From Asaia sp. W19 (GTDB lineage Bacteria; Pseudomonadota; Alphaproteobacteria; Acetobacterales; Acetobacteraceae), in the NCBI RefSeq assembly GCF_003994335.1, contig NZ_PNQZ01000013.1, positions 248,001 through 312,000 on the forward strand: a stretch of 64,000 bases of DNA, in the 5' to 3' direction. Positions 1-15,246 of this stretch are shown in pieces (position 1 is the first letter of the stretch; each line of letters begins with the position of its first letter). Under the pieces are notes generated by a model. It saw only the letters and a program-made list of their open reading frames with translations, searched no databases and was not told where the DNA came from. The position numbers and the translations under genes were made by a program.

Positions 1-572
1 GTGGCCATGCATTCGCCACGGACGAGACGGAGCTCACCGGACTGCAGCTTGATCTGGGCGTAACCGGCATCCTTGCCGACCAGCTGGCAATACGTGCCAG
101 CCGAACGGGCGATCTTGCCACCAGCACCGGGCTTCAGCTCGATGTTGTGCACGATCGTACCGACAGGCATCGAACCCAGCGGCATGGCGTTGCCCGGCTT
201 CACGTCAGTGCGTTCGCCAGCGATCACCTGATCGCCAACCTTAACGCGCTGCGGTGCCAAGATATACGCCAGCTCGCCGTCTTCGTACTTGATCAGCGCG
301 ATGAAGGCGGTGCGGTTCGGGTCATATTCCAGACGCTCGACCGTGCCGGCCACATCGAACTTGCGACGCTTGAAGTCCACATAACGGTAGGACTGCTTGT
401 GCCCGCCGCCACGGAAACGCGACGTAGTACGACCGTGGTTGTTACGGCCGCCCGTCTTGTTCTTGCCTTCGGTCAGCTGCTTGACCGGCTTGCCCTTATA
501 GAGCTCGCTGCGATCGATCAGAACCGTGCCACGTGTGCTCGGCGTCGTGGGATTAAAGTGCTTGAGTGCCAT
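1..572 (-). CDS. rplB: 50S ribosomal protein L2 (N-terminal part, cut by window edge)
   Basis: Large-subunit protein L2, which binds 23S rRNA near the peptidyl transferase centre and is needed for subunit association. The visible 190 codons begin [15 protein letters not shown] and contain the family stretches [19 protein letters not shown] and, at the edge, [14 protein letters not shown]. Only the N-terminal two thirds or so of the usual ~275 residues are present because the gene continues past position 1. It is the last visible gene of the S10 operon and begins 16 nt after the rplW stop, so it is surely cotranscribed. Identity is certain; the C-terminus cannot be judged. Confidence 0.97.
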   Translation of the reverse strand, partial: MALKHFNPTTPSTRGTVLIDRSELYKGKPVKQLTEGKNKTGGRNNHGRTTSRFRGGGHKQSYRYVDFKRRKFDVAGTVERLEYDPNRTAFIALIKYEDGELAYILAPQRVKVGDQVIAGERTDVKPGNAMPLGSMPVGTIVHNIELKPGAGGKIARSAGTYCQLVGKDAGYAQIKLQSGELRLVRGECMA

Positions 573-588
573 GGTATCCTATCCCGCG

Positions 589-930
589 TCAGCCCAGCTT
601 CGCGGTGAGGTCAATGGACTGACCTTCCGCAAGCTGAACATACGCCTTCTTGATGTCCGAACGGCGACCAGGACGGCCCTTGACCATCTTGGTCTTGCCC
701 TTCTGCACCAGCGTGTTCACGGAGACGACCTTGACGCCGAAAAGCGTCTCGACCGCAACCTTGATTTCCGGCTTCGCGGCGGTCATCGCCACGCGGAAAA
801 CAACTTGGTTACGCTCGGAGAGGGCCGTCGCCTTCTCGGTGATGAGCGGCGCGCGAACGATGTCAAACATCGCTTCACGCGTCATGCGCTGCGCCTTCGT
901 GCGGCGCGCAAGAACGATGCCCGTGGTCAT
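589..930 (-). CDS. rplW: 50S ribosomal protein L23
   Basis: L23 lies at the polypeptide exit tunnel and is the docking site for trigger factor and SRP. The protein (113 aa) carries the family core [16 protein letters not shown] and a basic stretch [20 protein letters not shown]. The start used here overlaps the rplD stop by 4 bp (ATGA), which favours translational coupling. An internal Met ([13 protein letters not shown]) about 15 codons later would give the more usual ~98-residue length, so the start is uncertain while the identity is not. It sits between rplD and rplB in the standard S10 operon order. Confidence 0.95.
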   Translation of the reverse strand: MTTGIVLARRTKAQRMTREAMFDIVRAPLITEKATALSERNQVVFRVAMTAAKPEIKVAVETLFGVKVVSVNTLVQKGKTKMVKGRPGRRSDIKKAYVQLAEGQSIDLTAKLG

Positions 931-1541
931 GCCAGGCGCTCCTTGAGACCCTCGAGCCCTGCGCGCGTCAGCACGAGAACATCGTGGTTCAGAATGTCAT
1001 AGACGTTGGCGCCGATCGTGGGCAGCACGTCGATCTTGGGCAGGTTGCGCACAGCGCGACCGAAAGCCACATCAACGGCGCCGTCGACGATCAGGGCGGA
1101 GGACCAACCCAGCGCAGCCAGCTTTGCAGCAGCTTCACGGGTCTTGGTCACACCAGCGGCCTGATCGATGACGATCAGCTTGCCCGCTGCGGCCTTCTGC
1201 GACAGCGCAGAGATCAGGCCGAGGCGACGCACCTTCTTGGGCAGGTCATAGCCATGGTCGCGAACGACCGGACCATGAACGACGCCACCAGTGCGGAACT
1301 GCGGTGCGCGCAGCGAGCCCTGACGTGCCGAGCCTGTGCCCTTCTGGCGGTACGGCTTCTTGGTCGTGCCAGAAATCTCGCCCATGCCCTTGGTGCGGTG
1401 CGTACCAGCGCGGCGCTTGGCCAGCTGCCAGTGGACAACGCGTGCCATGATGTCCGTGCGCGGGGTAGCGCCGAACAGTTCCTCTGGCAGGGTCACCGTT
1501 CCGGCGCTGCCATTATCGAGGGTTTTGATATCGTATTCCAT
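927..1541 (-). CDS. rplD: 50S ribosomal protein L4
   Basis: L4 is a 23S rRNA-binding protein that lines the exit tunnel; in gamma-proteobacteria it also represses its own operon, which has not been shown in this group. The 204-residue product has the conserved loop [24 protein letters not shown] (broken here by family knowledge only) that reaches the tunnel constriction, and the C-terminal [19 protein letters not shown] block. It starts 12 nt after the rplC stop and overlaps rplW by 4 bp. Length is normal and no frame disruption is seen. Confidence 0.96.
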   Translation of the reverse strand: MEYDIKTLDNGSAGTVTLPEELFGATPRTDIMARVVHWQLAKRRAGTHRTKGMGEISGTTKKPYRQKGTGSARQGSLRAPQFRTGGVVHGPVVRDHGYDLPKKVRRLGLISALSQKAAAGKLIVIDQAAGVTKTREAAAKLAALGWSSALIVDGAVDVAFGRAVRNLPKIDVLPTIGANVYDILNHDVLVLTRAGLEGLKERLA

Positions 1542-1553
1542 CGCCCTCAGTCC

Positions 1554-2237
1554 TTAACCGGCGGCCGCCGCAGTCGCTGCCGGGTACGGCGCATCTGCAT
1601 GGCGGGCCTTCTTGATCGCATCGCGGATCATCACCAGGCCATTCTTGGCACCCGGAATCGAACCACGAACCATGATCAGGTTGCGTTCGGCGTCAACGGC
1701 TGCCACTTCGAGATTAAGCGTCGTGATGCGCTCGTCACCCATATGACCGGCCATTTTCTTGCCCTTGAAGACCTTGCCCGGATCCTGGCGCTGACCCGTC
1801 GAACCATGCGAACGATGGCTGATGGACACGCCATGGGAGGCTTCAAGACCAGCGAAGTTCCAGCGCTTCATGACGCCGGCGAAGCCTTTGCCCTTGCTGG
1901 TGCCGGTGACGTCGACCTTCTGGCCAACGACGAAATGGGCCGCAGAGAGCTTCGTGCCAGCCTCAAGCACGGCATCTTCTGCCACGCGAAACTCGACAAG
2001 AGTCTTCTTCGGCTCCACCTTGGTGCGAGCATAATGGCCACGCATCGGCTTGGTGACGTTCTTCACCTTTGCCTTGCTCATGCCGATCTGCACTGCGGTG
2101 TAGCCATCACGCTCCTGCGTGCGGGCGTCCACAACCTCGACCTCGTCGAGATGCAGCACTGTGACCGGCACATGTGTGCCATCTTCCTTGAATAGCCGGG
2201 TCATTCCCAGCTTCTTTGCGATCAATCCGGTACGCAT
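1554..2237 (-). CDS. rplC: 50S ribosomal protein L3
   Basis: L3 is an early-assembling large-subunit protein near the peptidyl transferase centre. I place the start at the ATG for [16 protein letters not shown], the universal L3 N-terminus, rather than at an in-frame codon 11 residues upstream that lies inside the rpsJ end. The product is 227 aa with the conserved [14 protein letters not shown] and [23 protein letters not shown] segments. A short Ala-rich tail (ATAAAAG) ends the protein. It begins 10 nt after rpsJ. Confidence 0.96.
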   Translation of the reverse strand: MRTGLIAKKLGMTRLFKEDGTHVPVTVLHLDEVEVVDARTQERDGYTAVQIGMSKAKVKNVTKPMRGHYARTKVEPKKTLVEFRVAEDAVLEAGTKLSAAHFVVGQKVDVTGTSKGKGFAGVMKRWNFAGLEASHGVSISHRSHGSTGQRQDPGKVFKGKKMAGHMGDERITTLNLEVAAVDAERNLIMVRGSIPGAKNGLVMIRDAIKKARHADAPYPAATAAAAG

Positions 2238-2247
2238 CGTCTGGACC

Positions 2248-2556
2248 TTAAAGTTTGATCTCGACGTCAACGCCAGCGGCGAGGTCGAGCTTCATGAGGG
2301 CGTCCACGGTCTGCGGTGTCGGCTCAACAATGTCGAGCAGGCGGCGATGAGTCCGAATTTCGAACTGCTCGCGGCTTTTCTTGTCCACATGTGGGGAACG
2401 GTTCACAGTGAACCGCTCGATATGCGTCGGTAGCGGGATAGGACCCCGAACCCGCGCACCCGTACGCTTCGCCGTGTTTACGATTTCCTTCGTGCTGTTG
2501 TCGAGCACGCGGTGATCGTACGCCTTTAGGCGAATGCGGATGTTCTGGTTGTCCAT
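2248..2556 (-). CDS. rpsJ: 30S ribosomal protein S10 (NusE)
   Basis: S10 is a small-subunit head protein that also acts as NusE, linking the ribosome to NusG and the antitermination complex. The start is the ATG of [19 protein letters not shown], giving the canonical 102 residues; in-frame codons further upstream are in the tuf-rpsJ gap and not conserved. The family signatures [29 protein letters not shown] (read as the loop plus core) are intact. First gene of the S10 section, 123 nt after tuf with a GC-rich hairpin in the gap. Confidence 0.97.
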   Translation of the reverse strand: MDNQNIRIRLKAYDHRVLDNSTKEIVNTAKRTGARVRGPIPLPTHIERFTVNRSPHVDKKSREQFEIRTHRRLLDIVEPTPQTVDALMKLDLAAGVDVEIKL

Positions 2557-2625
2557 CTTACCAATAATCCAACTCGTTGGGGTTCGGGTCTTACCCTGCT
2601 CCCTCCTGGTCCCTTCTAAAGCCGA

Positions 2626-2651
2626 CCCCGGCCGGATTACTCCGACCGGGG
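2626..2651 (-). terminator. GC-rich hairpin between tuf and rpsJ (possible attenuator)
   Basis: A 10-bp stem (2626-2635 with 2642-2651, one G-U pair) closes a 6-nt loop about 28 nt after the tuf stop. Read in the direction of transcription it is followed by CTTTAG, not a true U-tract, so it may only slow polymerase, set an RNA processing point, or protect the tuf mRNA end. It is the only strong structure between the str and S10 sections. Confidence 0.4.
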
Positions 2652-2679
2652 CCAACCAAATCAGGGCCCGTGCTTACAA

Positions 2680-3870
2680 TCAGGCGCTGATCGAGGAGAC
2701 CACGCCTGCACCGACGGTGCGGCCGCCTTCACGGATAGCGAAGCGGAGACCTTCGTCCATGGCGATCGGAGCAATCAGCTCGACGTCCATGGCAACGTTA
2801 TCGCCCGGCATGACCATTTCCGTGCCTTCCGGCAGCTGAACGACGCCCGTGACGTCGGTCGTGCGGAAATAGAACTGCGGACGGTAGTTTGTAAAGAACG
2901 GAGTGTGACGTCCGCCTTCTTCCTTCGTGAGGATGTAAGCCTCGGCCTTAAACTTCTTGTGCGGGGTGATCGAACCCGGCTTTGCAAGAACCTGACCGCG
3001 CTCAACGTCTTCACGCTTCGTGCCGCGAACCAGCGCACCGATGTTGTCACCGGCTTCACCGCGATCGAGCAGCTTGCGGAACATCTCGACGCCCGTGACG
3101 GTCGTCTTGACGGTGTCCTTGAGGCCGACGATTTCGACTTCGTCACCCACGTTCACAACGCCACGCTCAACGCGACCCGTGACAACCGTACCACGACCCG
3201 AGATCGAGAACACGTCTTCGATCGGCATCAGGAACGGACGGTCAACCGGACGCTCCGGCTGCGGGATGTAGGTGTCAACCGCTTCCATCAGCTCGAGCAC
3301 GCGGTCTTCACCGATTGCTGCGTCGCCGTCTTCAAGCGTCACCAGAGCCGAACCCTTGACGATGGGGATATCGTCGCCGGGGAACTGGTAGGACGAGAGA
3401 AGCTCACGGACTTCCATTTCGACGAGCTCGAGGAGCTCGGCGTCGTCAACCTGGTCAACCTTGTTCAGGAACACGACCAGCGCCGGAACGCCAACCTGGC
3501 GAGCGAGCAGGATGTGCTCACGCGTCTGGGGCATCGGGCCGTCAGCAGCAGACACAACCAGGATCGCGCCGTCCATCTGGGCGGCACCCGTGATCATGTT
3601 CTTGACGTAGTCAGCATGGCCCGGGCAGTCGACGTGGGCGTAGTGACGGTTCTTGGTCTCGTACTCAACGTGAGCGGTGGAGATCGTGATGCCGCGAGCG
3701 CGCTCTTCAGGAGCAGCGTCGATCTGGTCATACGCACGGAAGGTCGCGCCGCCGGACTTGGCGAGCGTCTTCGTGATTGCAGCCGTCAGTGAGGTCTTGC
3801 CATGGTCGACGTGACCGATGGTGCCGATGTTGCAGTGCGGCTTCGTCCGCTCAAATTTAGCCTTAGCCAT
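2680..3870 (-). CDS. tuf: Translation elongation factor Tu
   Basis: GTPase that delivers aminoacyl-tRNA to the ribosomal A site. Start at [19 protein letters not shown], preceded by GGAGAG; 396 aa, the normal length. G1 motif GHVDHGKT is at residues 19-26, followed by the DCPGH (G3) and NKVD (G4) motifs; the domain II and III segments ([24 protein letters not shown]) are intact. It follows rpsG directly: the expected fusA gene for EF-G is not between them. Another tuf copy may exist elsewhere in the genome; this cannot be seen here. Confidence 0.98.
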   Translation of the reverse strand: MAKAKFERTKPHCNIGTIGHVDHGKTSLTAAITKTLAKSGGATFRAYDQIDAAPEERARGITISTAHVEYETKNRHYAHVDCPGHADYVKNMITGAAQMDGAILVVSAADGPMPQTREHILLARQVGVPALVVFLNKVDQVDDAELLELVEMEVRELLSSYQFPGDDIPIVKGSALVTLEDGDAAIGEDRVLELMEAVDTYIPQPERPVDRPFLMPIEDVFSISGRGTVVTGRVERGVVNVGDEVEIVGLKDTVKTTVTGVEMFRKLLDRGEAGDNIGALVRGTKREDVERGQVLAKPGSITPHKKFKAEAYILTKEEGGRHTPFFTNYRPQFYFRTTDVTGVVQLPEGTEMVMPGDNVAMDVELIAPIAMDEGLRFAIREGGRTVGAGVVSSISA

Positions 3871-3975
3871 CATTCTCTCCATAACCCACCGCCGAAGGTG
3901 CGGCGGGGAAGATTGCTAATTCGTACCAGGCACCTCCGAAGGATGCACCCGGGGAAATCGGTTAGCCTGTTCAGC

Positions 3976-4452
3976 TTACCAACGATAGTGGCTGAATGCT
4001 TTATTTGCTTCAGCCATACGATGCGTGTCTTCGCGCTTCTTGACGGCGGAGCCGCGATTGTTAATCGCGTCCATCAGCTCGTTGGAAAGGCGTTCCTGCA
4101 TCGTGTTTTCACCGCGCTTGCGCGAGGCGTCGATCAGCCAGCGGATGGCGAGGGCCTGACGGCGCTCGGCACGAACTTCGACGGGGACCTGATAGGTCGC
4201 ACCGCCGACGCGGCGGGAGCGAACCTCTACGGCCGGCTTCACGTTGTCCAGAGCCGCATGGAACATGGCGACCGGATCAGCCGTGGCACCGCCACGACGA
4301 CGCACGGACTCAAGCGCACCGTAAACGATGCCCTCGGCTGTGGACTTCTTACCATCGTACATCAGAGCGTTCATAAAACGCGTGATGACGACATCTCCGA
4401 ACTTCGGATCGGGAAGGATCTCACGCTTTACAGCGCGATGACGGCGACTCAT
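3976..4452 (-). CDS. rpsG: 30S ribosomal protein S7
   Basis: S7 nucleates assembly of the 30S head and contacts E-site tRNA. The product is 158 aa, beginning [20 protein letters not shown] and containing the conserved [14 protein letters not shown] and [12 protein letters not shown] segments, ending NKAFSHYRW. It lies 14 nt after rpsL. The 105-nt gap before tuf has a small CCGCC/GGCGG hairpin but no room for fusA, which normally sits here. Confidence 0.97.
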   Translation of the reverse strand: MSRRHRAVKREILPDPKFGDVVITRFMNALMYDGKKSTAEGIVYGALESVRRRGGATADPVAMFHAALDNVKPAVEVRSRRVGGATYQVPVEVRAERRQALAIRWLIDASRKRGENTMQERLSNELMDAINNRGSAVKKREDTHRMAEANKAFSHYRW

Positions 4453-4466
4453 GCCTGAATTTCCTC

Positions 4467-4838
4467 TTACTTCGGACGCTTCGCGCCATACAGCGAACGG
4501 CGCTGACGACGCTTGGCGATGCCCTGCGTGTCAAGCACGCCGCGCAGGATGTGATAACGCACACCCGGCAAATCTTTTACACGGCCGCCGCGGATCAGCA
4601 CGACGCTGTGTTCCTGCAGGTTATGGCCTTCACCCGGAATGTAGCTAACGACCTCATACCCGTTGGTCAGGCGCACCTTTGCCACCTTACGCAGGGCCGA
4701 GTTCGGCTTTTTCGGGGTAACCGTATAGACGCGCGTGCAAACGCCGCGCTTCTGGGGGCAACCCTGGAGGGCCGGCACTTTATTCCGCTTGGCGGCAGGC
4801 TCGCGGCCCTTGGCGATCAACTGGTTGATGGTCGGCAT
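4467..4838 (-). CDS. rpsL: 30S ribosomal protein S12
   Basis: S12 is part of the decoding centre and the classical streptomycin target. The start is the ATG of [20 protein letters not shown]; product 123 aa. The decoding loop [16 protein letters not shown] and the second loop [13 protein letters not shown] both carry the wild-type lysines (equivalents of K43 and K88), so no streptomycin-resistance substitution is seen at those places. First gene of the str operon, with a ~200-nt leader behind the promoter at 5049-5077. Confidence 0.98.
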   Translation of the reverse strand: MPTINQLIAKGREPAAKRNKVPALQGCPQKRGVCTRVYTVTPKKPNSALRKVAKVRLTNGYEVVSYIPGEGHNLQEHSVVLIRGGRVKDLPGVRYHILRGVLDTQGIAKRRQRRSLYGAKRPK

Positions 4839-5048
4839 ACGCCCTTCCCGATCCTTGCTCACTGCTAGATCGAGCGACGCCCGATCAGCTTGCTTCCAAC
4901 AAAATTCAGCGCGCGGCAGAATGCCGCCCGCTTTTGACTCTTTCACTACCGGCCTGAGCCTCACCCGAGGGCGGCGGCACCGTTAGCGTTTGATGCTGTC
5001 TATCAACGGCTCAGACGCCTTAGGAGACGGGGGTAGCCGAGGGCGCGG

Positions 5049-5077
5049 ACCCTATGGCCGTTTCGGATGAAAGTCAA
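5049..5077 (-). promoter_or_regulatory. Putative promoter of the rpsL (str) operon
   Basis: On the minus strand a -35 box TTGACT (5072-5077) is separated by exactly 17 nt from a -10 box TAGGGT (5049-5054). The likely start of transcription is near 5042, leaving a leader of about 200 nt. This is the best promoter match in the region and shows that the str section need not rely on read-through from rpoC. Confidence 0.6.
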
Positions 5078-5191
5078 GCATACTCTAGCGTTCTGCCCGA
5101 TTCTCGTTCGATTCCCGTCTCGAATCGCCGGATACGAAATCGGGCGGGTATTACCCCGCCCGATCTCAAACGTAAACTAGTTTTTCCGAGA

Positions 5192-5217
5192 CGCCACAGG
5201 GGTTTCCCCCTGTGGCG
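5192..5217 (-). terminator. Perfect hairpin just downstream of rpoC
   Basis: An 11-bp perfect stem (5192-5202 with 5207-5217) with a 4-nt loop lies 11 nt after the rpoC stop. In the rpoC direction it is followed by an A-run, not a U-run, so it lacks the classical intrinsic terminator tail. It is probably an RNA 3' end stabiliser, processing site or weak terminator between rplKAJL-rpoBC and the str operon. Confidence 0.5.
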
Positions 5218-5228
5218 GTCGCGGGGTT

Positions 5229-9479
<4,251 letters not shown>

Positions 9480-9567
9480 GCGCCGAAATCCCATTTCACG
9501 GAGCGGGCCGGAAGGCCGGCCGCGCCCGCGTTAGCAACAAACACAGAAAAGGCGGAGACAAAGCGCA

Positions 9568-12500
9568 TCAGATTGCGCTCTGCTCCAGATCGACATTCAG
9601 GCCGAGCGACTTCAGTTCCTTGATCAGAACGTTGAAGCTTTCGGGGATACCGGCTTCGAAATCGTCCTGCTCACGCACAATGGCCTCATAGACCTTCGTA
9701 CGGCCGGAAACGTCATCGGACTTGACCGTGAGCATTTCCTGCAAGGTGTAGGCGGCACCGTAAGCTTCAAGAGCCCAGACTTCCATCTCACCGAAGCGCT
9801 GACCACCGAACTGCGCCTTACCACCCAGCGGCTGCTGCGTGACGAGCGAGTACGGACCGATCGAGCGGGCATGGATCTTGTCGTCGACAAGGTGATGCAG
9901 CTTCAGCATGTAGATGTAGCCGACCGTGGTGCGACGCTCGAAAGCCTCACCCGTACGGCCGTCGATCAGCTGCGACTGGCCCGACTTGTCCACACCGGCC
10001 TTCACCAGCATGTCCTCGATGTCCGGGATCGACGCACCGTCGAACACCGGTGTTGCGATCGGCACGCCCTTGCGGAGGTTACCGGTCAGCTCGAGAAGCT
10101 GCTCGTTCGGCAGGGTCGCGATATCGCTCTCGAACACGGCATCGCCGTAGACGTCACGCAGGCTCTCAAGCAGCTCGAGCTTGCGCTCACCGGTGCGCTG
10201 GTAGTCATCGGCAATCTTGCCGATATTCTGGCCGATATTGGCACAGGCCCAGCCCAAATGGGTCTCGAGAATCTGACCGACATTCATGCGCGACGGCACG
10301 CCCAGCGGGTTCAGAACGAGATCGACGGGCGTACCATCCTCAAGGAACGGCATGTCCTCGACTGGCACGACGCGCGAAACGACACCCTTGTTACCATGGC
10401 GACCGGCCATCTTGTCACCCGGCTGCAGCTTGCGCTTCACAGCCACGAAGACCTTGACCATCTTCATCACGCCCGGCGGCAGCTCGTCACCGCGCTGCAG
10501 CTTCTCGACCTTGCTGTCGAAACGGGCCTGAATCTTGCCAACGGCAGCGTCATATTCACGGCGCAGTGTTTCCAGCTCGGACATCACGCTGTCATCGCTG
10601 ACCGTGATGTTGCGCCAGGCGCCACGCGGATGCTCGTCCAGAACCTCGTCGGTGATAACGGTGCCTGCACGAATACCCTTGAAGCCAGCCGCAGCCGTCT
10701 GGTTCAGCAGACGCTCGCGCAGACGGGCCACGAAGCTGCGCTCCTGAATGGCGCGCTCATCGTCACGATCCTTGGTCAGACGCTCGATCTCGGCGCGCTC
10801 GATCGCCATGGCGCGCTCGTCTTTGTCCACGCCGCGGCGTGAAAAGACGCGCACGTCAACGATCGTGCCGCTCGTGCCCGGGGGCAGCTTGAGCGAGGTG
10901 TCGCGAACGTCAGAAGCCTTTTCACCGAAGATGGCGCGCAGGAGCTTCTCTTCCGGCGTCATCGGGCTTTCGCCCTTCGGTGTGACCTTGCCGATCAGGA
11001 TATCGCCCGGGTTAACTTCGGCGCCGACATAGACAATACCGGCCTCGTCGAGGTTGCGCAGGGCTTCCTCGCCGACATTCGGAATGTCGCGGGTGATTTC
11101 TTCCTGACCCAGCTTGGTGTCACGCGCCATGACCTCGAATTCCTCGATATGGATCGAGGTGAACACGTCATCACGGGCGATACGCTCGGAGATGAGGATC
11201 GAGTCTTCGAAGTTGTAACCGTTCCAGGGCATGAACGCGACGAGCACGTTGCGGCCCAGGGCCAACTCGCCCAGCTCGGTGGACGGACCGTCAGCGATGA
11301 TGTCACCAGCATGAACCGTGTCACCCACGCGTACCAGCGGACGCTGGTTAATGCAGGTGGATTGGTTCGAACGCATGTACTTGCGCAGACGATAGATATC
11401 GACGCCCTGGGTCGACCCGGCTTCGTCGGTGGCACGCACAACGATACGTGCACCGTCGATCTGGTCGATCACGCCATTGCGCTTGGCAACGATGGTCGCA
11501 CCCGAGTCATGGGCCACAGCGGCTTCCATGCCCGTACCGACCAGCGGCGCATCGGCGCGCACCAGCGGCACGGCCTGACGCTGCATGTTCGAGCCCATCA
11601 ATGCGCGGTTGGCGTCATCGTTCTCGAGGAACGGAATCAGCGCCGCAGCGACGGAAACGAGCTGCTTGGGCGAAACGTCGCAAGCCGTGACCTGCTCGGG
11701 CGGGACCAAGCGGAAGTCACCCGAACGACGGACAGAAACCAGCTCGTCGGTCAGACGGCCCGTGCTCTTGTCCTGCGCGGCATCAGCCTGGGCGACGATC
11801 AGCTTGTCCTCTTCCATGGCGGAGAGGTACTTCCACCCGGCCTGCAGCACGCCATCCTGCACGAGGCGATACGGCGTCTCGATGAAGCCGTACTTGTTCA
11901 CCTTGGCATAGGTCGAGAGCGAGTTGATCAGACCGATATTCGGCCCTTCAGGCGTCTCAATCGGGCAGATACGGCCGTAATGCGTCGGATGAACGTCACG
12001 GACTTCGAAGCCGGCGCGCTCACGGGTCAGACCGCCCGGGCCAAGCGCCGAGAGACGACGCTTATGCGTCACTTCGGAGAGCGGATTGGTCTGGTCCATG
12101 AACTGGCTGAGCTGCGACGAGCCGAAGAACTCACGCACAGCAGCAGCGGCAGGCTTGGCGTTGATCAGGTCATGCGGCATGACCGTATCGACATCGACCG
12201 AACCCATACGCTCGCGAATGGCGCGCTCCATGCGGAGCAGGCCGACGCGATACTGGTTTTCCATCAGCTCGCCAACGGAGCGGACGCGACGGTTACCGAG
12301 ATTATCGATGTCGTCGATCTGGCCGCGACCGTCCTTGAGCTCGCACATGATCTTGACGGTGCGCAGGATGTCTTCCTTGCGCAGAACGCGCATGGTGTCC
12401 GGCGCATCGACTTCCAGACGCATATTCATCTTGACGCGACCAACGGCCGAGAGATCGTAGCGGTCGGCATCAAAGAACAGGCCCTGGAACATGGCTTCTG

Positions 12501-13743
12501 CCGTTTCCGGGGTCGGCGGCTCACCGGGGCGCATGATGCGATAGATATCGATCAGCGCTTCATCGCGGCGGTTGTTCTTGTCCACGGCCAGTGTATTGCG
12601 GATCCAGGGGCCATGCGAGGAGTCGACAGCAAGCATCGGCAGCTCGGTAACACCCGATTCCTCGAGGGCTTCGAGACGCGCTTCGGTCAGCTCTTCACCA
12701 GCTTCAGCATAGATCTCGCCCGTGTTCTCATTGACGAGATCCTGCGCAATGAAGCGACCCAGCAGATCGGCACGACCGACGAGCACGTCCTTGGTCGTTT
12801 CCGCGATCTTGCGGCACATGCGCGCCGTCAGCTTGGCGTCGGCCTCGGCCACTACTTCACCGGTATCGGCGTCATAAAGCGGCTCAAGCAGCTTCATGCC
12901 ACGGAAGGCCTCGGGATCGAACGGACGCGCCCAGCCCTTGGGCATGCGCGTGAACGGCACCGTGCCGTAGAAATAGGCCAGGATTTCGTCCTGATCCATG
13001 CCACGAATACCGAGAGCCTCGACGTCGCCGCCTTCTGCAGCCTTGGCGGCGCGGGCAGAGATGGAGTGCTCGCCTTCGAGGGCGTAGAGCAGGGTCGTGA
13101 CCGGCAGCTTGCGCTTGCGATCGATACGCACATAAATCAGGTCCTTGGCATCGAACTCGAAGTCGAGCCAGGAACCGCGATAGGGGATGACGCGGGCAGC
13201 AAAGAGATACTTGCCGGAAGAATGCGTCTTGCCCTTGTCGTGATCGAAGAACACGCCGGGGCTACGATGCATCTGGCTGACAATGACGCGCTCTGTGCCA
13301 TTGATGATGAAGGTGCCGTTATCGGTCATGAGCGGCATGTCGCCCATGTAGACCGGCTGCTCCTTGATGTCGCGGATCGAGCGTGAGCCCGTATCCTCAT
13401 CCACATCCCAGACGATGAGACGCAGAATGACCTTCAGCGGCGCGGCGAAAGTCAGCCCGCGCTGGATGCATTCCTCAACATCATACTTCGGCTCTTCGAG
13501 TTCATAGGAAACGAACTCGAGACGGCCACGTCCCGCAAAATCGTTGATCGGGAAAACCGACCGGAACACTTCCCGAAGACCCGTCTGCTGACGGCTGTCA
13601 GGCGCCACGTTCATCTGAAGGAACGTCTCATAGCTCGCGCGCTGCACGTCAATCAGGTTGGGCATCGGCGCAACTTCGGGGATCCGCCCGAAGCTCTTGC
13701 GAATCCGCTTGCGTCCTGTGAACGATTTGGTGATTGCGTTCAT
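9568..13743 (-). CDS. rpoB: DNA-directed RNA polymerase subunit beta
   Basis: Beta subunit of RNA polymerase, 1391 aa, beginning [20 protein letters not shown]. The rifampicin-binding cluster near residues 542-568 reads [20 protein letters not shown] then [10 protein letters not shown], with Asp, His and Ser at the classic resistance positions (516, 526 and 531 in E. coli numbering), so the sequence is that of a rifampicin-sensitive enzyme at those places. The C-terminal [25 protein letters not shown] block is intact. A 238-nt gap with a strong hairpin separates it from rplL, as in the E. coli attenuator arrangement. Confidence 0.98.
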   Translation of the reverse strand: MNAITKSFTGRKRIRKSFGRIPEVAPMPNLIDVQRASYETFLQMNVAPDSRQQTGLREVFRSVFPINDFAGRGRLEFVSYELEEPKYDVEECIQRGLTFAAPLKVILRLIVWDVDEDTGSRSIRDIKEQPVYMGDMPLMTDNGTFIINGTERVIVSQMHRSPGVFFDHDKGKTHSSGKYLFAARVIPYRGSWLDFEFDAKDLIYVRIDRKRKLPVTTLLYALEGEHSISARAAKAAEGGDVEALGIRGMDQDEILAYFYGTVPFTRMPKGWARPFDPEAFRGMKLLEPLYDADTGEVVAEADAKLTARMCRKIAETTKDVLVGRADLLGRFIAQDLVNENTGEIYAEAGEELTEARLEALEESGVTELPMLAVDSSHGPWIRNTLAVDKNNRRDEALIDIYRIMRPGEPPTPETAEAMFQGLFFDADRYDLSAVGRVKMNMRLEVDAPDTMRVLRKEDILRTVKIMCELKDGRGQIDDIDNLGNRRVRSVGELMENQYRVGLLRMERAIRERMGSVDVDTVMPHDLINAKPAAAAVREFFGSSQLSQFMDQTNPLSEVTHKRRLSALGPGGLTRERAGFEVRDVHPTHYGRICPIETPEGPNIGLINSLSTYAKVNKYGFIETPYRLVQDGVLQAGWKYLSAMEEDKLIVAQADAAQDKSTGRLTDELVSVRRSGDFRLVPPEQVTACDVSPKQLVSVAAALIPFLENDDANRALMGSNMQRQAVPLVRADAPLVGTGMEAAVAHDSGATIVAKRNGVIDQIDGARIVVRATDEAGSTQGVDIYRLRKYMRSNQSTCINQRPLVRVGDTVHAGDIIADGPSTELGELALGRNVLVAFMPWNGYNFEDSILISERIARDDVFTSIHIEEFEVMARDTKLGQEEITRDIPNVGEEALRNLDEAGIVYVGAEVNPGDILIGKVTPKGESPMTPEEKLLRAIFGEKASDVRDTSLKLPPGTSGTIVDVRVFSRRGVDKDERAMAIERAEIERLTKDRDDERAIQERSFVARLRERLLNQTAAAGFKGIRAGTVITDEVLDEHPRGAWRNITVSDDSVMSELETLRREYDAAVGKIQARFDSKVEKLQRGDELPPGVMKMVKVFVAVKRKLQPGDKMAGRHGNKGVVSRVVPVEDMPFLEDGTPVDLVLNPLGVPSRMNVGQILETHLGWACANIGQNIGKIADDYQRTGERKLELLESLRDVYGDAVFESDIATLPNEQLLELTGNLRKGVPIATPVFDGASIPDIEDMLVKAGVDKSGQSQLIDGRTGEAFERRTTVGYIYMLKLHHLVDDKIHARSIGPYSLVTQQPLGGKAQFGGQRFGEMEVWALEAYGAAYTLQEMLTVKSDDVSGRTKVYEAIVREQDDFEAGIPESFNVLIKELKSLGLNVDLEQSAI

Positions 13744-13893
13744 CTATCCCTGCCCTCTCGCACCAGACCTTCGGGTCGTCCACACGCCAGGAAACCTGAC
13801 ATGGCGGGCGACCGGAACGACCGGCACCGTGAATTCGTAAAGTTGTTGCGTGACAACCGGCCCTTATACAGGGTTTGTCTGCAACGGCAAATC

Positions 13894-13921
13894 GGGCGGA
13901 AACCCAAAAGGATTTCCGCCC
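13894..13921 (-). terminator. rplL-rpoB intergenic hairpin (attenuator-like)
   Basis: A perfect 9-bp stem (13894-13902 with 13913-13921) with a 10-nt loop lies about 60 nt after the rplL stop. The downstream sequence GATTTG is only weakly T-rich. In E. coli an attenuator at the same place lowers rpoBC expression relative to the ribosomal genes, and I infer a similar role here. Confidence 0.5.
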
Positions 13922-13981
13922 TGACCTGTCTCAATCCACAACCGGCTCCGCCCGGGGGCGAAGCGCGGTTCGTGGGCTTGA

Positions 13982-14356
<375 letters not shown>

Positions 14357-14434
14357 GATGATGGTCCTATATGGTAACTGGTTTTCGATTCACAACCCGC
14401 GCTCCTGAAGAGGAGCGGTGCTGCGTAAGACAAT

Positions 14435-14959
14435 TCAGGCGGCTTCGCCGGTCTTGGCATAGGCGCCGAAAACGCGAGCAAGCTGGCCGGCCGGAGCCTG
14501 GACAACACCTGCGATACGCGTAGCGGGGGTAGAAATCATACCCACCAGCTGCGCACGCAGTTCATCCAGCGACGGCAGCGCGGCAAGAGCCTTGACACCA
14601 TTCGCATCAAGCGTCTGGCTACCAAGGGCGCCACCGAGCACCACAAGCTTCTCATTCGTCTTGGCGAACTCGACGATCGCCTTCGCGACTGCAACCGGAT
14701 CCTCAGACCACGCAAGCGCGGTCGGGCCCTTCAGCAGCGGAAGAATCCCGTCGAATTGGGTCCCATGCAGAGCGAGGCTGGCCAGCCGGTTTTTCGCAAC
14801 CTTGTACGTCGCACCCGCCGCACGAACGCGTCGACGCAGCTCCGTCACATCAGCTACCGTGAGACCTTTGTTTTCGGTCACGACAACCATGGACGTGCTG
14901 TTGAACACGTTGGCGAGGAATTCGACGAAGGCCCGTTTTTCCTGACGGTCCAAATCCAT
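14435..14959 (-). CDS. rplJ: 50S ribosomal protein L10
   Basis: Base of the L7/L12 stalk; in other bacteria the L10-L12 complex represses its own mRNA. Product 174 aa, with [20 protein letters not shown] at the start and the conserved [22 protein letters not shown] segment. The gene is preceded by a 287-nt untranslated region with stable hairpins, a setting that fits an L10 leader. It is followed by rplL. Confidence 0.97.
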   Translation of the reverse strand: MDLDRQEKRAFVEFLANVFNSTSMVVVTENKGLTVADVTELRRRVRAAGATYKVAKNRLASLALHGTQFDGILPLLKGPTALAWSEDPVAVAKAIVEFAKTNEKLVVLGGALGSQTLDANGVKALAALPSLDELRAQLVGMISTPATRIAGVVQAPAGQLARVFGAYAKTGEAA

Positions 14960-15246
14960 TCTCCTCGTCAGTCCGGAAATTTTGGCTTCCAGACCGGGTT
15001 ACCCATGGCACTTCCCCGCAATCGGAAAAGTACCGCTCGCCTGTCCATTCAATCGGAACCCAGCATTCCGGCAGGTTGCCCTACCCTTGTCTGCTGGCGC
15101 CCCGTCTCCCGCTCGCGGATCCCTCTCAGGATCCCTTAGGCTGTTCCGTAGAACAGCACGCCCGGTCTCGGACAGGTTCGGAAGCGGAGAAATATCCCCG
15201 CCCCTGCGCCACCGCACGGCCAGGCCGCGCGGTGTCATCTCTCAAA
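14960..15246 (-). promoter_or_regulatory. Untranslated leader before rplJ (possible L10 leader)
   Basis: No gene is seen in these 287 nt between rplA and rplJ. Two clear hairpins are present: a 9-bp stem with one mismatch (15211-15219 with 15225-15233) right after the rplA stop and a perfect 7-bp stem with a 4-nt loop (15140-15146 with 15151-15157). Position before rplJ matches the L10-leader autoregulatory element known in several bacterial groups; the match to that structure is an inference. Confidence 0.4.

Larger units (their letters stand above)
4839..5228 (-). promoter_or_regulatory. str operon leader and intergenic region
   Basis: This 390-nt stretch between the rpoC end and rpsL holds no convincing gene. 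Its right end has the hairpin just past rpoC (5192-5217), its middle has a good sigma-70-type promoter pointing to rpsL (5049-5077), and the rest is an approximately 200-nt untranslated leader. No other feature is recognised in the leader. Confidence 0.6.

Noticed and set aside
984..2195. 403-codon plus-strand frame
   Set aside because: Antisense to rplD and rplC, no protein-like motifs.
5192..5217. Intrinsic terminator with U-tract after rpoC
   Set aside because: The hairpin is real, but the tail is A-rich in the direction of transcription; kept only as a hairpin.
11149..13386. 745-codon open frame on the plus strand
   Set aside because: Antisense to rpoB; no domain pattern and no ribosome site.
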